DNA from: an uncultured Bacilli bacterium
GTDB taxonomy: Bacteria > Bacillota_I > Bacilli_A > RFN20 > CAG-826
Assembly (NCBI GenBank): GCA_934133115.1
Contig: CAKPAV010000108.1
Coordinates: forward strand, 1-6,162
Length of the DNA: 6,162 nucleotides
Reading direction: 5' to 3'
This document shows, in pieces, positions 4,806-6,162 of this stretch. A program made the translations under genes and the position numbers. The stretch's first letter is position 1; each line of letters begins with the position of its first letter. The notes beneath the pieces are model-generated. The model searched no databases and had not been told where the DNA came from. It saw only the letters and a list, made by a program, of their open reading frames with translations.

Positions 4806-6162
4806 CTATTTTGATATAAAAAAATGTGACATTTTATGATTGTTTTGATTTAAAGAAGAATTGTTTTGCTTTTGTTTTTTTACTTCTTCTTCGCGCTTTT
4901 TAAATACACGTGGAAAAGTAGTAAAAATAACGATGCTTGTAATTATTCCAGCAACAAAGTCAGCGATACCTTCAGACATATAGACACCTTTAAAACCAAT
5001 TGCACGTGTTAAAATAATGCATAGAGGAATAAGAATAATAACTTTTCTTAGAACTGCTAAAACAAGTGCAGATTTTGCTTGCCCTAAGGCTACGTTGATG
5101 TTTTGTAAAGTCATTTGTACAAAAAACATGATAGAACCCATTAAGAATAATGGTGTGTATTTTATTACAATATCACTAACTTCTTCACTTGCGGAGAATA
5201 TTAAAGCATATATTTTTGGAAAAAATAGTGATAATGACCAAACAACAATGGCATAACAAAAAGCAATAATAGTTACATCTTTAATGCCTTCTTTTAATCT
5301 TTTGGCATTACCCGCTCCATAATTATAACTTACAAATGGTTGCATACCATAACCCATACCATTTAATGGTAATGAGATTAATTGTAAAGCACTTAGCATA
5401 ATTGTAAGAGCGGCGGTGTAATTAGCGTCGTCATTAGTGGCCCACTTTAAATTGTTATTAAAGACAATTTGAATAGCACATTCAGTAATAGTCATAATAA
5501 ACGGCGATAATCCTAATGATAATATTTTTAAAATACGTCTTTTATCAAATTGAAAATGTTTTAAATTTATGCGAAATATACTTTTTTTAGAGTGTAGATA
5601 AATAATAATCCAAACAAATGAAATAAACTGTGATATAACTGTGGCTAAACTTGCTCCATCAACACCCATTTTAAAAACAAATATAAATAATGGATCTAAA
5701 GCAATATTAATGATTGCCCCAATTAATATGGATAACATAGCAACAAGTGATTTACCTTGTGCGGTAATAAATGGATTAAGTCCTTGCGCTAATAAGACAA
5801 ACACTGAGCCTAGTCCGTATATTTTTAAATAACTAGTCGCGTATTTAACTGCACTAGTAGGACAACCAAATAGTTCAACAATATTCTGAGCAAATATATA
5901 AACAACGACACTTATAATTATTCCTAATATAAAAAGTAAGACGAATGAAGTGTTAAAAATTTTATTTGCTTCTTCTTTATCATTTTCTCCTAATTTCATT
6001 GTAGCAAGTGGGGAACCACCTAAACCTATTAAATTAGCAAAGGCTTGAATGATAATAGTTAAAGGAAGTACTATTCCAAGTGCTGCAAGAGCGTCCATTC
6101 CTGATGCTTCAATATTTGAAACATAAATACGATCAACGATGTTATATAAAAAAGTAATAAGC
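4806..6162 (-). CDS. MATE family multidrug/cation efflux transporter (N-terminus outside window)
   Basis: The frame stays open to the right edge, giving 451 visible residues against about 450-480 for the family, so only a short N-terminus and the start codon are missing. The Met at 6098 is internal: the upstream codons still encode conserved MATE sequence (LYNIVDRIYVSN, then GMDALAALGI). MATE pumps export organic cations and drugs across the cytoplasmic membrane using H+ or Na+ gradients. Visible marks are GLGGSPLATMKLGE (about 46-59 of the visible part), GAIINIALDPLFIF (about 148-161) at the end of the first half, and the repeat-two signature QPFVSYNYGAGN (about 274-285). Around 12 membrane helices are expected. 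It ends with a 34-residue hydrophilic, Lys/Asn/Gln-rich cytosolic tail. The sequence resembles MepA-like Firmicutes members, but the substrate cannot be inferred. It is the first visible gene of the - strand unit and ends in TAG 33 bases before ogt. Confidence 0.94.
   Translation of the reverse strand, partial: LITFLYNIVDRIYVSNIEASGMDALAALGIVLPLTIIIQAFANLIGLGGSPLATMKLGENDKEEANKIFNTSFVLLFILGIIISVVVYIFAQNIVELFGCPTSAVKYATSYLKIYGLGSVFVLLAQGLNPFITAQGKSLVAMLSILIGAIINIALDPLFIFVFKMGVDGASLATVISQFISFVWIIIYLHSKKSIFRINLKHFQFDKRRILKILSLGLSPFIMTITECAIQIVFNNNLKWATNDDANYTAALTIMLSALQLISLPLNGMGYGMQPFVSYNYGAGNAKRLKEGIKDVTIIAFCYAIVVWSLSLFFPKIYALIFSASEEVSDIVIKYTPLFLMGSIMFFVQMTLQNINVALGQAKSALVLAVLRKVIILIPLCIILTRAIGFKGVYMSEGIADFVAGIITSIVIFTTFPRVFKKREEEVKKQKQNNSSLNQNNHKMSHFFISK

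Noticed and set aside
4773..4830. A separate promoter for ogt
   Set aside because: A TAAAAT-like -10 element can be found on the - strand, but no matching TTGACA-like -35 at proper spacing. In AT-rich DNA this is weak evidence.
4818..4835. Hairpin plus T-run in the last codons of the MATE gene as a terminator before ogt
   Set aside because: The stem is only six bases, AAAATG with CATTTT, and has a three-base loop. It is nearly all A-T, lies in coding sequence, and is too weak to call.
6096..6098. Start codon of the MATE gene at 6098
   Set aside because: Codons from 6099 to 6161 remain open and encode the conserved LYNIVDRIYV segment of MATE proteins, so the true start lies outside the window.
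1..6162. Mollicute-type code with TGA read as Trp
   Set aside because: No gene ends in TGA, but none needs TGA read through either, and every Trp codon checked is TGG. Seven stops are too few to mean more.

Overview
The window is AT-rich (roughly one third G+C by eye). It has strong purine-rich Shine-Dalgarno sites, tight gene spacing and protein families typical of low-GC Gram-positive bacteria, so a Bacillota lineage such as Erysipelotrichia or another host-associated Bacilli/Clostridia group is likely. This placement is inferred. TGG is the Trp codon everywhere I checked. The seven stop codons are four TAA and three TAG, and no gene needs TGA read through, so the standard bacterial code fits. 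Nearly every base is coding. There is no gene-free stretch over 300 bases, and I saw no RNA gene, insertion sequence or CRISPR array.

Region 1 (1-1898, + strand) is a potassium uptake unit. It holds the 3' end of trkA, the cytosolic RCK gating subunit cut by the left window edge, and five bases later a complete trkH, the membrane pore subunit. Together they form one K+ transporter.

Region 2 (about 1899-1926) is one hairpin with T-tracts on both sides. It sits between the convergent trkH and metallo-beta-lactamase genes and probably terminates both transcripts.

Region 3 (1925-6162, - strand) is a five-gene unit read right to left. The order is a MATE efflux pump (start beyond the right edge), ogt (O6-alkylguanine-DNA alkyltransferase), tag (3-methyladenine DNA glycosylase I), a small two-CBS-domain protein, and a membrane-anchored ComEC-like metallo-beta-lactamase protein with an N-terminal DUF2188-like domain. 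Gaps are 33, 5, 12 and 20 bases with no convincing internal terminator, so co-transcription is likely. Ogt and Tag repair complementary DNA alkylation lesions, and the upstream pump could export a toxic compound. An efflux-plus-alkylation-repair module is therefore a reasonable but unproven reading. The most unusual protein is the last one: a cytosolic DUF2188-like domain, a basic linker, one membrane helix, and a ComEC-type hydrolase domain predicted to lie outside the cell.
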